A DNA stretch of 64,000 nucleotides, taken from NCBI RefSeq assembly GCF_039523335.1, contig NZ_BAAAFC010000001.1, forward strand, positions 1,860,001-1,924,000, in the 5' to 3' direction. The DNA comes from Marinobacter szutsaonensis. Lineage in GTDB: Bacteria; Pseudomonadota; Gammaproteobacteria; Pseudomonadales; Oleiphilaceae. Shown here piece by piece: positions 53,597 to 62,772 of the stretch (position 1 is its first letter; every line of letters starts with the position of its first letter). Made by a program: the position numbers and the translations under genes. Under the pieces are notes generated by a model. It did no database searches, was not told the origin of the DNA, and saw nothing but the letters and a program-made list of their open reading frames with translations.

Positions 53597-55867
53597 ATGC
53601 CAACCAACCCCCAAACTCCTGATACATCCAACCTGCCGGATTTTCTGACCGATGAGCAGCGGGCGATTATTACCGCCGGCTATGAGCATTCGGTGATTAC
53701 CGCCGTGGCCGGTAGTGGCAAGACGTCGACATTGGCCTGGCGGATCCGGTATCTGCTGGAACAGGGCCACGATCCGGACCGGATGCTGGTGTTGATGTTC
53801 AACCGCAGTGCCCGGGTGGATTTCGGGCGTAAGTTGCAGGAGGTGTGTCATCAATCGGGGCTGGCGTTGCCGGAGATCCGGACGTATCACGCCATGGGGC
53901 TGCGGCTGTACAAGCGGTTCGTGCGGGAGGGTTATCTGCCCGGGTTTTCAGAGAAGATTCTGACTGAGCAGGAGATCAGTTTTCAGGCCTGGCAGCTGAC
54001 TCGGCGGTTGGCGCCGGAGGATCTGGCGGATGAGATCCGGCGCAACAAGAAGGATTTTGTGGAGACGGCCACCGGGTTTATTGATCTGGTGAAGACGACG
54101 CTGTCGCCGGCGGAGATTGTGTTCGAGGAGCTGGGGTATTCGGACAAGCACCGGTACCTGATCGATCTGTTCCACAGTTTCGAGCAGTGGCGTAAGTCCC
54201 AGAGCCGGATCAGTTATGCCGATATGTTGTATGAGCCGGTGATGGCGATTCATCAGAATCCGCCGCTGCAGCGGCTGGTGGGCAACAAGATGGATCTGAT
54301 TCTGGTGGATGAGTACCAGGATACCAATGAGATCCAGCACCTGTTGCTGCGCTATGTCGCCGGTGACCGGGCGCGGGTGACGGTGGTGGGGGATCCGGAC
54401 CAGACGATCTATGAATTCCGGGGCGCGAAGCCGGAGTTTATTCTCAAGCGGTTCAGTGATGAGTTCGAGAGTCCGCTGGAGCAGACCTTGAGCTATACCT
54501 TCCGATACGGCCACCGGGTGGCGCTGCTGGCCAATCATCTGATCTGTCACAACACCGGGCGCAAGGATGTGCTGTGCCACTCGCATCCCTCCACGCCGGA
54601 TACGTCGATTCACCTGCACCGGGTGGAGAGTGACAGCGATCAGGTCCTGCAGATTCTGAAGAGCCAACCCGAAGAGTCCCTGTCGGCAACGGCGATTCTG
54701 TTCCGGGTCTGGAGCCAGAGTGTACCGATCGAGCTGAAGCTGCTGGCGCGGCAGATTCCCTACCGGATTGATGCCGGCAAGGGCGCGCTGTTCAGTCGCG
54801 AGGTTCAGGCCATTACCGCACTGCTGATGGTGGTGACCGGTAAGCTGGGGCAGCTTCCGGATGCGGACCGGCTGGAGCTCGCCAGGTTGTTGCTGCGGTT
54901 TCCCCATGTCGGGCTGAAGGAGTCGGAACTGGAGAATCTGGCGCAGTTCCTGGCCGGTTTCAGCGAGGCCTGGCATGAGCGGATTCTGGCCATGGATTTC
55001 GGTGCCCTGGCGCCCATGCCGGCCCGTAAGTTGCGTAAACTGGGCGAGGTGCTGGGCCAGCTCAGCGGTTTCAGAGGTCCGGTGGCGGGGCTGATCAGTG
55101 TCTATGCCGAGCACACCGACCTTTACGAGGGCATTCGAAGCCTGGCATTGACCCACGAAAGTGCCGAGGAGCGGATCGATACCGTGCAGGGGTTTCGGCA
55201 CTACCTGAAGGGTCTGGATGTGAACGCCGAGGGTGCGTTGTCGCATCTGAAAACCCTGAAACAGCAGGCCGGTGAGAACAAGGAAGGAGGCGTGCTGCTG
55301 TCGACCATTCACCGGACCAAGGGGCTGGAATGGCCGGTGGTGATCATTCCCGGCCTGCAGGAGAAGTACCTGCCCTACTCCCCCCGGTCCCACGACGATG
55401 CCCGGGCGTTCCTGGAGAGTGAGCGCCGGCTGTTGTACGTGGCCATGACCCGGACGCGGGAAACCCTGCATCTGATCAGCCGGCCGGTCAGCACCCGACC
55501 CCATCTGGATGGTGACCAGGGCCCCAGCCGGTTTGTGGAGGAGTGCTGTTTCGAACTGTCGGAAGAGCTGGGACAACACCTGGATGCGGATAGCCGGACC
55601 CCCTCACCCATCAGGCTGGATGCACCGCTCACCCCGGTCAGCCAGCGCTATGCCCAGCGGGAGGGGGTGACCCTGGAAGGCACCGCCCCGGCCACCAACG
55701 ATCGCCAGGCTCCGGTATGGCACAGCCAGCGGGTGAGCCACGCCATTTTCGGGGCCGGTCGCATCGTCGGTGAAGACGAAAGCTCGTTCGAAGTCCGCTT
55801 CGATAACGGCGACACCCTGAACTTCAGCAAGAAAAGCGCCCACCTGTACTTCACCACATTGGCCTGA
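53597..55867 (+). CDS. UvrD/Rep-like ATP-dependent helicase
   Basis: A 756-residue superfamily 1A helicase distinct from the uvrD at 40326. Walker A is AVAGSGKTSTL (36-46), motif II LILVDEYQDTNEI, and motif V/VI region includes STIHRTKGLEW and YVAMTRTRETLHL. A C-terminal Tudor-like module is visible (VSHAIFGAGRIVGEDESSFEVRF). The role is unknown; DNA repair or replication restart is likely. ATG at 53597 starts just before the helicase fold. A longer frame to 53525 has no supporting site. Confidence 0.9.
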   Translation: MPTNPQTPDTSNLPDFLTDEQRAIITAGYEHSVITAVAGSGKTSTLAWRIRYLLEQGHDPDRMLVLMFNRSARVDFGRKLQEVCHQSGLALPEIRTYHAMGLRLYKRFVREGYLPGFSEKILTEQEISFQAWQLTRRLAPEDLADEIRRNKKDFVETATGFIDLVKTTLSPAEIVFEELGYSDKHRYLIDLFHSFEQWRKSQSRISYADMLYEPVMAIHQNPPLQRLVGNKMDLILVDEYQDTNEIQHLLLRYVAGDRARVTVVGDPDQTIYEFRGAKPEFILKRFSDEFESPLEQTLSYTFRYGHRVALLANHLICHNTGRKDVLCHSHPSTPDTSIHLHRVESDSDQVLQILKSQPEESLSATAILFRVWSQSVPIELKLLARQIPYRIDAGKGALFSREVQAITALLMVVTGKLGQLPDADRLELARLLLRFPHVGLKESELENLAQFLAGFSEAWHERILAMDFGALAPMPARKLRKLGEVLGQLSGFRGPVAGLISVYAEHTDLYEGIRSLALTHESAEERIDTVQGFRHYLKGLDVNAEGALSHLKTLKQQAGENKEGGVLLSTIHRTKGLEWPVVIIPGLQEKYLPYSPRSHDDARAFLESERRLLYVAMTRTRETLHLISRPVSTRPHLDGDQGPSRFVEECCFELSEELGQHLDADSRTPSPIRLDAPLTPVSQRYAQREGVTLEGTAPATNDRQAPVWHSQRVSHAIFGAGRIVGEDESSFEVRFDNGDTLNFSKKSAHLYFTTLA

Positions 55868-56026
55868 TCCACCGTCCTGCCCGCGCCGTAACTCCGTACA
55901 ATTGCGGAGGTAACAAAATGTTTCATTTTTTTGTCTTTTTTGTCTTACTGGCCTAGTTTTCAGGTAACACCCTAATTTTCTGAAAGAAAGCAGTAGCAAG
56001 AACGACAACCGAACAGGAGGTTCAGC

Positions 56027-57223
56027 ATGAACATCATGCGCCCGTTAGCTTTAGCCGCCCTCACCGCCAGCCTGGCCATGCCCGCCCTGGCCGAGGAACG
56101 CCAGGAAACCGTTTATCTCAACCCGTTTGCCGGCTTCCAGTATTTCGATGACAAGCGGGACCTGAGCGAGACCGGTACCTTTGGAGTGGGCGCAGAATAT
56201 CGCTTCGCCCCCCACTGGGCAGTTGAGGCCGTGTACTCCCGTGCCGATGCCGATCGCAAGGGGGCTCCGGGATCTTCCGATTTCGATGAAATCCGACTGG
56301 ACGGTACGTACTATTTCGCAGGTCAGGATCGGGCCTGGAACCCGTATGTGTCCCTCGGCGCAGGTCATGCTGATTTTGGCGAGGATGCAGCAGCACCCCG
56401 CACCTCTGGCAGCAACCACGACGAAACCCGTGTGAATGTCGGGGCCGGTGTGCGCTACAACGTCAGTGACACTATTTCCCTGCGTGGCGATCTGCGCGAG
56501 TTCCACGGCATTGATGAAAGTACCTTCGATACCATGGTTTCCCTCGGGATCAGTTTTGCCTTCAACCGCACCGTGGGTGAAGCCGCGCCAGCGGATAGCG
56601 ACAACGACGGCGTGCCCGACAGCAGCGACCAGTGCCCTGGAACCACGGCGGGCGCCGTTGTGGACAGCACCGGCTGTGAGCCGGATGCAGATATGGACGG
56701 TGTCGCCGATGCCCGTGATTCCTGCCCGAACACACCGAAGGGTGCGGACGTTGACGCCCGCGGTTGTGAGCTGGACAGCGACAACGATGGCGTCGTGAAC
56801 AGCAGGGACCAGTGCCCGAACACCACCGCTGGCGCAGAGGTGGATGCCACCGGCTGCGAGGGTGTCACCGAGACCATCGAGACCTTCGAGATCGAGGTGA
56901 AGTTCCCGACCAACAGCTCCGTTATCGGCAATACCTACGATGACGAAATCCGCCGGGTGGCCGACTTCCTGAACGAGAACCCGGAAACCATCGTCGAGAT
57001 CGCCGGTCACACTGACAGCATGGGTGATGCCGACTACAACCAGTTCCTGTCACAGCGTCGTGCGGAAGCCGTTGCGGCTCGCCTGACCGGTCCTCTGGGT
57101 GTCGATCCGGAACGTGTGAATGCCATCGGTTACGGTGAGGAGGCCCCCATTGCCTCCAACGATACCGCCGAAGGCCGCGCGGAAAACCGTCGGGTCGAGG
57201 CCCGCATCCAGGTTCGCCGCTAA
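56027..57223 (+). CDS. OmpA-family outer-membrane protein with thrombospondin type 3 repeats
   Basis: A 398-residue protein. Signal peptide 1-22, then an eight-strand beta-barrel (about 28-185), then Ca-binding-type TSP3 repeats (three DSDNDGVPDSSDQCP-like units with paired cysteines, 193-280). A peptidoglycan-binding OmpA C-domain follows (285-398, HTDSMGDADYNQFLSQRRAEAV). It anchors the outer membrane to the cell wall, as in OprF of Pseudomonas. AGGAGG precedes the ATG. A strong terminator lies just after it. Confidence 0.92.
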   Translation: MNIMRPLALAALTASLAMPALAEERQETVYLNPFAGFQYFDDKRDLSETGTFGVGAEYRFAPHWAVEAVYSRADADRKGAPGSSDFDEIRLDGTYYFAGQDRAWNPYVSLGAGHADFGEDAAAPRTSGSNHDETRVNVGAGVRYNVSDTISLRGDLREFHGIDESTFDTMVSLGISFAFNRTVGEAAPADSDNDGVPDSSDQCPGTTAGAVVDSTGCEPDADMDGVADARDSCPNTPKGADVDARGCELDSDNDGVVNSRDQCPNTTAGAEVDATGCEGVTETIETFEIEVKFPTNSSVIGNTYDDEIRRVADFLNENPETIVEIAGHTDSMGDADYNQFLSQRRAEAVAARLTGPLGVDPERVNAIGYGEEAPIASNDTAEGRAENRRVEARIQVRR

Positions 57224-57241
57224 CAGGGAACCGGAACGGAC

Positions 57242-57270
57242 GAAAGGCGCCTGCGGGCGCCTTTCTTTTT
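57242..57270 (+). terminator. intrinsic terminator of the OmpA-family gene
   Basis: GAAAGGCGCC pairs with GGCGCCTTTC (10 bp, TGCG loop), followed by five T residues (57266-57270). Confidence 0.92.
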
Positions 57271-57303
57271 GGTATCCACAAAATCACCAGTGACGATAAC
57301 AGC

Positions 57304-57786
57304 ATGAATCCCGTTCTGGCGCTGACAACCCTGCTGATGGCCTTTTCCGGCACCGCCCTGGCCGAGATCTACCGCTGCGAAAGTAACGGCGCAGTTACCT
57401 TTTCCGACCAGCCCTGCGGCAGCGATGCCACTACCATCGAGCTCCGGGACAACCGCATCGGCGGCACCTTCAACCAGAACCTGCCCGAACCGGCCGGCAG
57501 GGACTCGGCACGCGAGGCCAACAAGAAGGCCGAACAACCGGAGAAGGCCTCCACCTGCCGCTTCATCAACTCCACGGATCTGCGACGGTACCTGGTGCGG
57601 GAACAGGTCGTCAGGGGCATGACCCGGGATCACGTCAGGCGGGCCTTTGGCAATCCTCCGGAAGTGCACACCACCCCCCGGGAAGTCTGGATCTACCAGA
57701 CCCGTTACTACGGCGCGCTGTACGAACTGACCTATGTGTACTTCAGGGATGGCTGCGTGGAGCGGGTGGAGTATCGCAAACCCTGA
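57304..57786 (+). CDS. DUF4124-domain exported protein
   Basis: A 160-residue protein with a signal peptide (1-20) and a DUF4124 start (EIYRCESNGAVTFSDQPCG). The C-terminal half (RFINSTDLRRYLVREQVVRGMTRDHVRRAFGNPPEVH) resembles an SmpA-like fold with a small periplasmic lobe. Function is unknown. Its last 44 bases overlap the 3' end of the convergent methyltransferase gene. Confidence 0.78.
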   Translation: MNPVLALTTLLMAFSGTALAEIYRCESNGAVTFSDQPCGSDATTIELRDNRIGGTFNQNLPEPAGRDSAREANKKAEQPEKASTCRFINSTDLRRYLVREQVVRGMTRDHVRRAFGNPPEVHTTPREVWIYQTRYYGALYELTYVYFRDGCVERVEYRKP

Positions 57787-59017
57787 CCGCATCCAGCAGC
57801 AGGTTGCGCGGAGTCAGGGCGCGGTCACAGAAGGTTCCCAGGCGCACCCGGTAACCCTGCTCTTCCAGCGCTACTGCATAGTCCAGTACCAGCCAGAGTT
57901 CCAAAGGCCGGCGAAACAGGTGACGCAGCAGTTCATGGCGGCGAACCTGCCTGAACCGCTTTCGGCCTGCATCCAGCCAATGGTCCCAGTCCACCCGATC
58001 CGACAGTTCCAGCTGCTTTTTCCGTGCCGCCCATCGACAGAAAGCTTCAAATCCCTCATTCACCAACCGGGGCGGATGGGAGGGCACCGGAAGGTATTGG
58101 TCTGAGCCGCGCAGATGCCTTTGCAGCGCGTCAAAACCCAGTCGCCACTGACTGACCAGCGCGGTCTGCGCCCGCACCCTGGCAGGGGCGGTTACAGTCT
58201 CCTGGACCGCCAGCCGGAGATCATTCCGGGTCAGCCTGAGTACGTGCGGGTGCTGCTTCGCCTGCCCGGAGAGGGGGTTATATTCAGAGTGGGCGGTCAG
58301 GTGGTAGCAACAGGGAGAAAAACTCAGGCGCGGTGCACCGGCGACGCTGCCCCGGCGGATCAGCTGGCGATGCAGGTCACCACAGGCATGCAGGGCCACG
58401 CCATGACTGCCGGACGGCCAGCGCAGGTCATCCGCCATCACGTCCTGGCAATGCACGGTCACGGCATCGGCAAAGTGGCGGGCCAACCGGTTGCCGTCAT
58501 CCACCAACGCCGGATCCCATTCAAATCCCTGCACCGGTTCCGGGCATTGCCGTGCCAGGGTTCTCGACAGGTGGCCCTTGCCGCAGCACCAGTCCAGCAC
58601 CGGACGGTTCAACGGGATCACTGAGGCGGCGAAGGCTCCGGCCTGGACCCGCTTGCGACCTGGCATGTCGGTGGCAGCCACCTCCGGCAGGGTTGTCTCC
58701 GCCGGGGTCGCGGGGGAGGGAGCGAGAACCGGCACCGCTATCCGCTGCTCGTAACCGACCAGGCCGGGAAGCCAGCCACGGATCCGACCTGCAAACTCGA
58801 TCAGGTGCTGTTCGTAATAGTCGCAGTCCTCATCAGTGAGTGCTTCAAGCCAGGACGACAGTTCCGGGCACGCCTGCGCCCAGGCCGGAGCCGGCTCCAT
58901 GAATGGTGCCGGCCGCCAGAATTCGGCGTGCCCGGCAAGCCAGTCATTCAAAGCCTGCCAGCGGCTATAAAAAGATGTGGTCGGCTCGTGTAAACTCGCG
59001 GCCGGAGGAAACGTCAT
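57743..59017 (-). CDS. SAM-dependent methyltransferase-like protein
   Basis: A 424-residue protein with motif I LDWCCGKGHLSRTLA and ALHACGDLHRQLIRRG, features of a methyltransferase fold in its middle third (about 190-330). The N-terminal 180 residues and C-terminal 100 lack recognised domains. The start ATG at 59017 forms the word CATG with the divergent neighbour's ATG (59016), so the two start codons overlap by two bases. No better start was seen: the frame contains no TTG or GTG in the next 18 codons. Confidence 0.75.
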   Translation of the reverse strand: MTFPPAASLHEPTTSFYSRWQALNDWLAGHAEFWRPAPFMEPAPAWAQACPELSSWLEALTDEDCDYYEQHLIEFAGRIRGWLPGLVGYEQRIAVPVLAPSPATPAETTLPEVAATDMPGRKRVQAGAFAASVIPLNRPVLDWCCGKGHLSRTLARQCPEPVQGFEWDPALVDDGNRLARHFADAVTVHCQDVMADDLRWPSGSHGVALHACGDLHRQLIRRGSVAGAPRLSFSPCCYHLTAHSEYNPLSGQAKQHPHVLRLTRNDLRLAVQETVTAPARVRAQTALVSQWRLGFDALQRHLRGSDQYLPVPSHPPRLVNEGFEAFCRWAARKKQLELSDRVDWDHWLDAGRKRFRQVRRHELLRHLFRRPLELWLVLDYAVALEEQGYRVRLGTFCDRALTPRNLLLDAVRVCDTPPAPRSHP

Positions 59018-59711
59018 GCAACTGGCCTTTGTACTTGTCGAACCCAAGGTTCCTGAAAACGTCGGAGCGGCTGCCCGTGCCCTGTGTACCATGGGGTTCG
59101 GCGAGCTGTGGCTGGTGAACTCCGACCTGCACACCCGCCCGGAAGCCCACTGGCTGGCCCACGGCAGCGACCATATTCTCGATAATGCGCGCATTTTCCC
59201 TGATCTGGCAGCGGTGCGAAACTCCGTAGACTTGCTGATGGGCACCTCCGCCAAGCCCCGCCACAACCGCCAGGACTGGCATACGCCGGACCACCTGCGC
59301 ACGGTGCTGACCGACAAGGGCGAGTCGGTCGCCACCGCCGCCCTGGTGTTCGGGCGCGAGGATCGGGGTCTGGCCAACGAGGAACTGGCCCTGTGCGACC
59401 TGCTCACCGGCATTCCGATGAAAGTGGCCTATCCGTCCCTGAACCTGGCCCAGTCGGTGATGCTCTATGCCTGGGAGATGTCGGGGCTGTCCGTCAACAG
59501 TGAGGCGGAAGGCGACAAGCCCGCACCGGCTAAGGCCGGTCTGGGTGCCCTGCGGGAACGCCTCGAACACCTCTTGCCCGACGTTGACACGCCCCCGGAG
59601 GGCAAGCTGTCGCAGTGGGTGTTCGAACGCCTGCCACTTCTGTCGGAGCGAGACATCGGATTCGTTCACACCCTGTGTGGCAACATCGAACGAACCCTTC
59701 GCAAGAAGTAA
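59016..59711 (+). CDS. SPOUT-type tRNA/rRNA 2'-O-methyltransferase (TrmJ/YjtD family)
   Basis: A 231-residue knotted methyltransferase with the motifs LVEPKVPENVGAAARA, LVFGREDRGLANEELALCD and YPSLNLAQSVMLYAWE. It most resembles E. coli YjtD/LasT, a relative of TrmJ. GGAGG lies seven bases before the ATG at 59016, inside codons 2-6 of the divergent gene, so its promoter must lie inside that gene. A second, convergent gene (dadA) ends two bases after it. Confidence 0.87.
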   Translation: MQLAFVLVEPKVPENVGAAARALCTMGFGELWLVNSDLHTRPEAHWLAHGSDHILDNARIFPDLAAVRNSVDLLMGTSAKPRHNRQDWHTPDHLRTVLTDKGESVATAALVFGREDRGLANEELALCDLLTGIPMKVAYPSLNLAQSVMLYAWEMSGLSVNSEAEGDKPAPAKAGLGALRERLEHLLPDVDTPPEGKLSQWVFERLPLLSERDIGFVHTLCGNIERTLRKK

Positions 59712-59713
59712 CC

Positions 59714-60985
59714 CTATTCCTGAAAGCGTCCGGGGCGGAACGCATCCAGATTGACCGGTGAGGTTTCACCGTCGATGACCCGGGCGATGACATCGGCACT
59801 GCCGGCGGACAGGGTCCAGCCGAAGGTACCGTGGCCGGTGTTCAGGTACAGGTTCTCCCTCGGGCCCCGGCCAATGGTGGCCGGGCCGTCCGGGGTCATG
59901 GGCCGGAAGCCGGTCCAGGTCTCTGCGGCGTCCAGGTCGGCACAACCGGGGTAGCGGGATTCCACCGATTTGCGAATGGTGGCAATGCGGGCTTCCGGAA
60001 TGTCCCGGTTGAAGTCCGCCAGCTCCACAAAACCGGTCGCCCGCAGCCGGTTCCCCAGCCGGGTGGAGACCACCTTGTAGTTGTCGTCGTGGATGGTGCT
60101 GACCGGGGCGTGCTCCGGATTTTTCAGGGGCACGGTAATGCTGTAGCCCTTGATCGGGTAGATGGGCAGATCCAGCCCGAGGGGGCGCACGAGCGTCGGT
60201 GACCAGCAACCGGCACTGAGCACAAAGGCATCCGCCTTGAGAATCTCCCGCTCTCCATCGACGTTGCGCAGAGCCACCGCATCCACCCGGTGTTCACCGG
60301 CGATCAGGTTATCCACCTCAACGTTGTAGCGGAATTTCACCCCCTTCTCCTCGCAGGCATTCGCCAGGGCCCGGGAAAACAGGTGGCAATCACCGGTGCC
60401 GTCGCTATCGTAACTGAGCGCACCATACAGCGGGCCGCCGCCGACCATACCCGGCTCCTCTTCCCGTACCTGTTCCGGACTCAACAGCCTTGAGGGGATG
60501 CCAAGCTCGGTCAGCAGGTTATGCACGTCGCGGTAACCCTCCAACGCCTCGGGCGTGCTGGCCAGATGGAGCAGCCCCTTGTGGTCACCGTCGAAATCGA
60601 GGTCCAGCTCTTGCTCCAGTTTCAGGAAGCGCTCCCGGCTGTGAATACCCAAACGCAGCATGGCCCGCCGGTTCAGACCGAACAGGCCCGGAGACCAGGC
60701 GTACCGGAGGGTGGCAAACATGAACTTCACCGCTTCCACCGATGGCGGCATCCGCAGCTTCAAAGGACCGTCCTGTTTGAACAGCCATGGCAATGCCTTG
60801 AACACCATCGAGGGGTCTGCCCATGGGTAAACCACCCCGTAAGACCGTTGGGCAGCGTTGCCCTTGCTGGTCTCGTTACCGGCAATGTCGTGGCGTTCGA
60901 TAACCGTTACCTGATGCCCCCGACGATTCAGTTCCCAGGCCGTGGTCACTCCGACCACACCGCCACCGACTACTACAATGTGCAT
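59714..60985 (-). CDS. DadA-type D-amino-acid dehydrogenase
   Basis: A 423-residue FAD enzyme with start HIVVVGGGVVGVTTAWELNRRG and a conserved ETSKGNAAQRSYGVVYPWADPS stretch typical of DadA. It oxidatively deaminates D-amino acids at the inner membrane. The partner racemase dadX is not nearby. It lies 23 bases downstream of ppk2 on the same strand and could be co-transcribed. Confidence 0.88.
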   Translation of the reverse strand: MHIVVVGGGVVGVTTAWELNRRGHQVTVIERHDIAGNETSKGNAAQRSYGVVYPWADPSMVFKALPWLFKQDGPLKLRMPPSVEAVKFMFATLRYAWSPGLFGLNRRAMLRLGIHSRERFLKLEQELDLDFDGDHKGLLHLASTPEALEGYRDVHNLLTELGIPSRLLSPEQVREEEPGMVGGGPLYGALSYDSDGTGDCHLFSRALANACEEKGVKFRYNVEVDNLIAGEHRVDAVALRNVDGEREILKADAFVLSAGCWSPTLVRPLGLDLPIYPIKGYSITVPLKNPEHAPVSTIHDDNYKVVSTRLGNRLRATGFVELADFNRDIPEARIATIRKSVESRYPGCADLDAAETWTGFRPMTPDGPATIGRGPRENLYLNTGHGTFGWTLSAGSADVIARVIDGETSPVNLDAFRPGRFQE

Positions 60986-61008
60986 GCACGCCTCCGTGTC
61001 CGTTAATT

Positions 61009-61839
61009 TCAGCTGACCCCGTTCCTGGCCAACAGTTGCCGATATTCCCTGAGTACCGTTTCATCTTCCGCCGGATAATCCGGGGCCAGTTGCCTGAGCT
61101 GTTCCGCCAGCATCGCGGCCACAATCGCCCGGGCCTGGGGTTTTCTGTCCCCGGGAACGACAAACCAGGGTGCTTCCGGGGTATGGGTTGCCGCCATCGC
61201 CTGCTCGGCAAAGGCCTCATACTCCGCACGTCTGGCCCAGCCATCAATATCGGATTTATCGAATTTCCAACGCTTGCGGGGCTTATCCAGGCGTTTGAGC
61301 AGGCGCCGCCGATGCTCATCTTGGGACAGGTTCTGCCAGACTTTCAGGATGGTCGTGCCTTCCTGTACCAGGTGGCGCTCGAAATTACGGATGGACTGGT
61401 AACGGTTGTCCCAGTTGTAGCTGTCCGCGGCATGGACCGGCCAGACCCGCTCGGCAATAACCGCTTCGTGATGACTCCGGTTGAAGGCGACCATTTCTCC
61501 CAGACCCGGCAGGTAGGGGGTGACCCGCCAGAGAAAATCATGGCGGACTTCCGCCCCTTGCGGCCGGCTGAACGACCAGGCATGGAAGCCGGCCGGGTCC
61601 GCGTAGGTGGCCAGCGTACGGATCAGGCTGTCCTTGCCGCTGGTATCAGGGCCGTGAACCACCACCAGCAGTGCCCGCTTGCGATTGGCCCAGAGCCGGC
61701 GCTGATATTCACCGATCTCCTCCAGGCTGGCTTCCAGGGCGGGAATCTCCCCGTCATCGTCCAGCAGCGTGGGGTAGTCCCGGAACCGGGGCCGATCGGG
61801 ATCAAAGCACCAGGAGTTGGCGAACGGCGATACCTCCAT
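61009..61839 (-). CDS. ppk2: polyphosphate kinase 2 family protein
   Basis: A 276-residue P-loop kinase-like protein. Walker A appears as GPDTSGKDS, and the lid and Asp/Arg motifs are NRSHHEAVIAERVW and WKFDKSDIDGWARRAEYEAF, the PPK2 signature. PPK2 enzymes phosphorylate nucleotides with polyphosphate or degrade it. The ATG at 61839 is favoured because AAGGA lies four bases before it; in-frame ATGs at 61854 and 61860 are alternatives. It is followed by dadA. Confidence 0.87.
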   Translation of the reverse strand: MEVSPFANSWCFDPDRPRFRDYPTLLDDDGEIPALEASLEEIGEYQRRLWANRKRALLVVVHGPDTSGKDSLIRTLATYADPAGFHAWSFSRPQGAEVRHDFLWRVTPYLPGLGEMVAFNRSHHEAVIAERVWPVHAADSYNWDNRYQSIRNFERHLVQEGTTILKVWQNLSQDEHRRRLLKRLDKPRKRWKFDKSDIDGWARRAEYEAFAEQAMAATHTPEAPWFVVPGDRKPQARAIVAAMLAEQLRQLAPDYPAEDETVLREYRQLLARNGVS

Positions 61840-61962
61840 AAAATCCTTTCCCATAGTCATAGTCCGAAACAGGTTAACAATCGCACAAACTGGTAAACTT
61901 GCGGGGTCAAGTTCCCAGAATAGCAGCCTGACCAAAGGTTGCGATGGAGTTCAGCAAAAGCA

Positions 61963-62772
61963 ATGAGCAAGAAACGTCGCGAGATTCCGGTTTTTGATCA
62001 CCCGATCATCGAAACCCACTGTCACCTGGATTACCTCAAGGACCGCCCCCTGGAGGAAACCCTGGAGCAGAGCCAGCGGGTGAACATTGAACGCGTGATC
62101 ACCATCGCGGTGTCACCGGAGAACCTGGCCAAAGTCCGGGAACTGAGCCAAGTGGCGCCCTGGGTCTACGGCACCCAGGGCATCCATCCCCACGAGGCGG
62201 AAACCTATACCGATGAGGTGGAACAAGAGATCCGCAGCCACGCCGGCGACGACAAGATCGTGGCGGTGGGTGAGATCGGCCTGGATTATTTCTACGACAA
62301 CGCCGACCGCCAGGTACAGCGGGACGTATTCCGCCGCCAGCTGCAGATTGCCTGTGACACCGACCGGCCGGTGGTGATCCACAGTCGTGAAGCGGACGAG
62401 GACACCATCGCCATCCTCCAGGAGTTCGAGGCGACCCTGAAACGCCGCGGGGTCATTCACAGCTTCACCTCGGGCCCGGGCCTGGCCCGCTATGCCCTGG
62501 ATCAGGGCTGGTGCCTTGGCTTCAACGGCATCACCACCTTCAACAAGGCGGAGAATGTGCGCGATATCGTACGCATGGCGCCCATCGAGCAGATCCTGCT
62601 GGAAACCGATGCCCCCTTCCTGACGCCGGTACCCTACCGGGGCCGGGAAAACGCGCCATTCTATCTGCCCTTCGTGGCCGAGAAGATTGCTGAGGTCAAG
62701 GACTTGCCGCTGGATCAGGTTCTGGCGCAGACTTACGCCAACAGCCTCAGGACTTTCTTCCCCGAGCGATGA
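61963..62772 (+). CDS. TatD-family deoxyribonuclease
   Basis: A 269-residue metal-dependent hydrolase. The TIM-barrel metal ligands are in ETHCHLD, GEIGLDYFYD, VVIHSREADEDT and ETDAPFLTP. Members act as exonucleases in DNA repair or on other substrates. The ATG at 61963 begins a basic lead (MSKKRRE). A TTG at 61939 in the same frame is a possible alternative. Its stop overlaps the start of the next gene (ATGA). Confidence 0.88.
   Translation: MSKKRREIPVFDHPIIETHCHLDYLKDRPLEETLEQSQRVNIERVITIAVSPENLAKVRELSQVAPWVYGTQGIHPHEAETYTDEVEQEIRSHAGDDKIVAVGEIGLDYFYDNADRQVQRDVFRRQLQIACDTDRPVVIHSREADEDTIAILQEFEATLKRRGVIHSFTSGPGLARYALDQGWCLGFNGITTFNKAENVRDIVRMAPIEQILLETDAPFLTPVPYRGRENAPFYLPFVAEKIAEVKDLPLDQVLAQTYANSLRTFFPER

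Noticed and set aside
53948..55579. 543-codon frame antisense to the UvrD-like helicase
   Set aside because: Shadow frame; amino-acid composition is Gln/Arg/His-rich and matches no family, whereas the plus strand has intact helicase motifs.
59018..59413. N-terminal extension of the methyltransferase gene up to 59413
   Set aside because: The extension lies antisense to the start of the SPOUT methyltransferase and has low-complexity Arg/Ser-rich content; ATG at 59017 begins the plausible protein.
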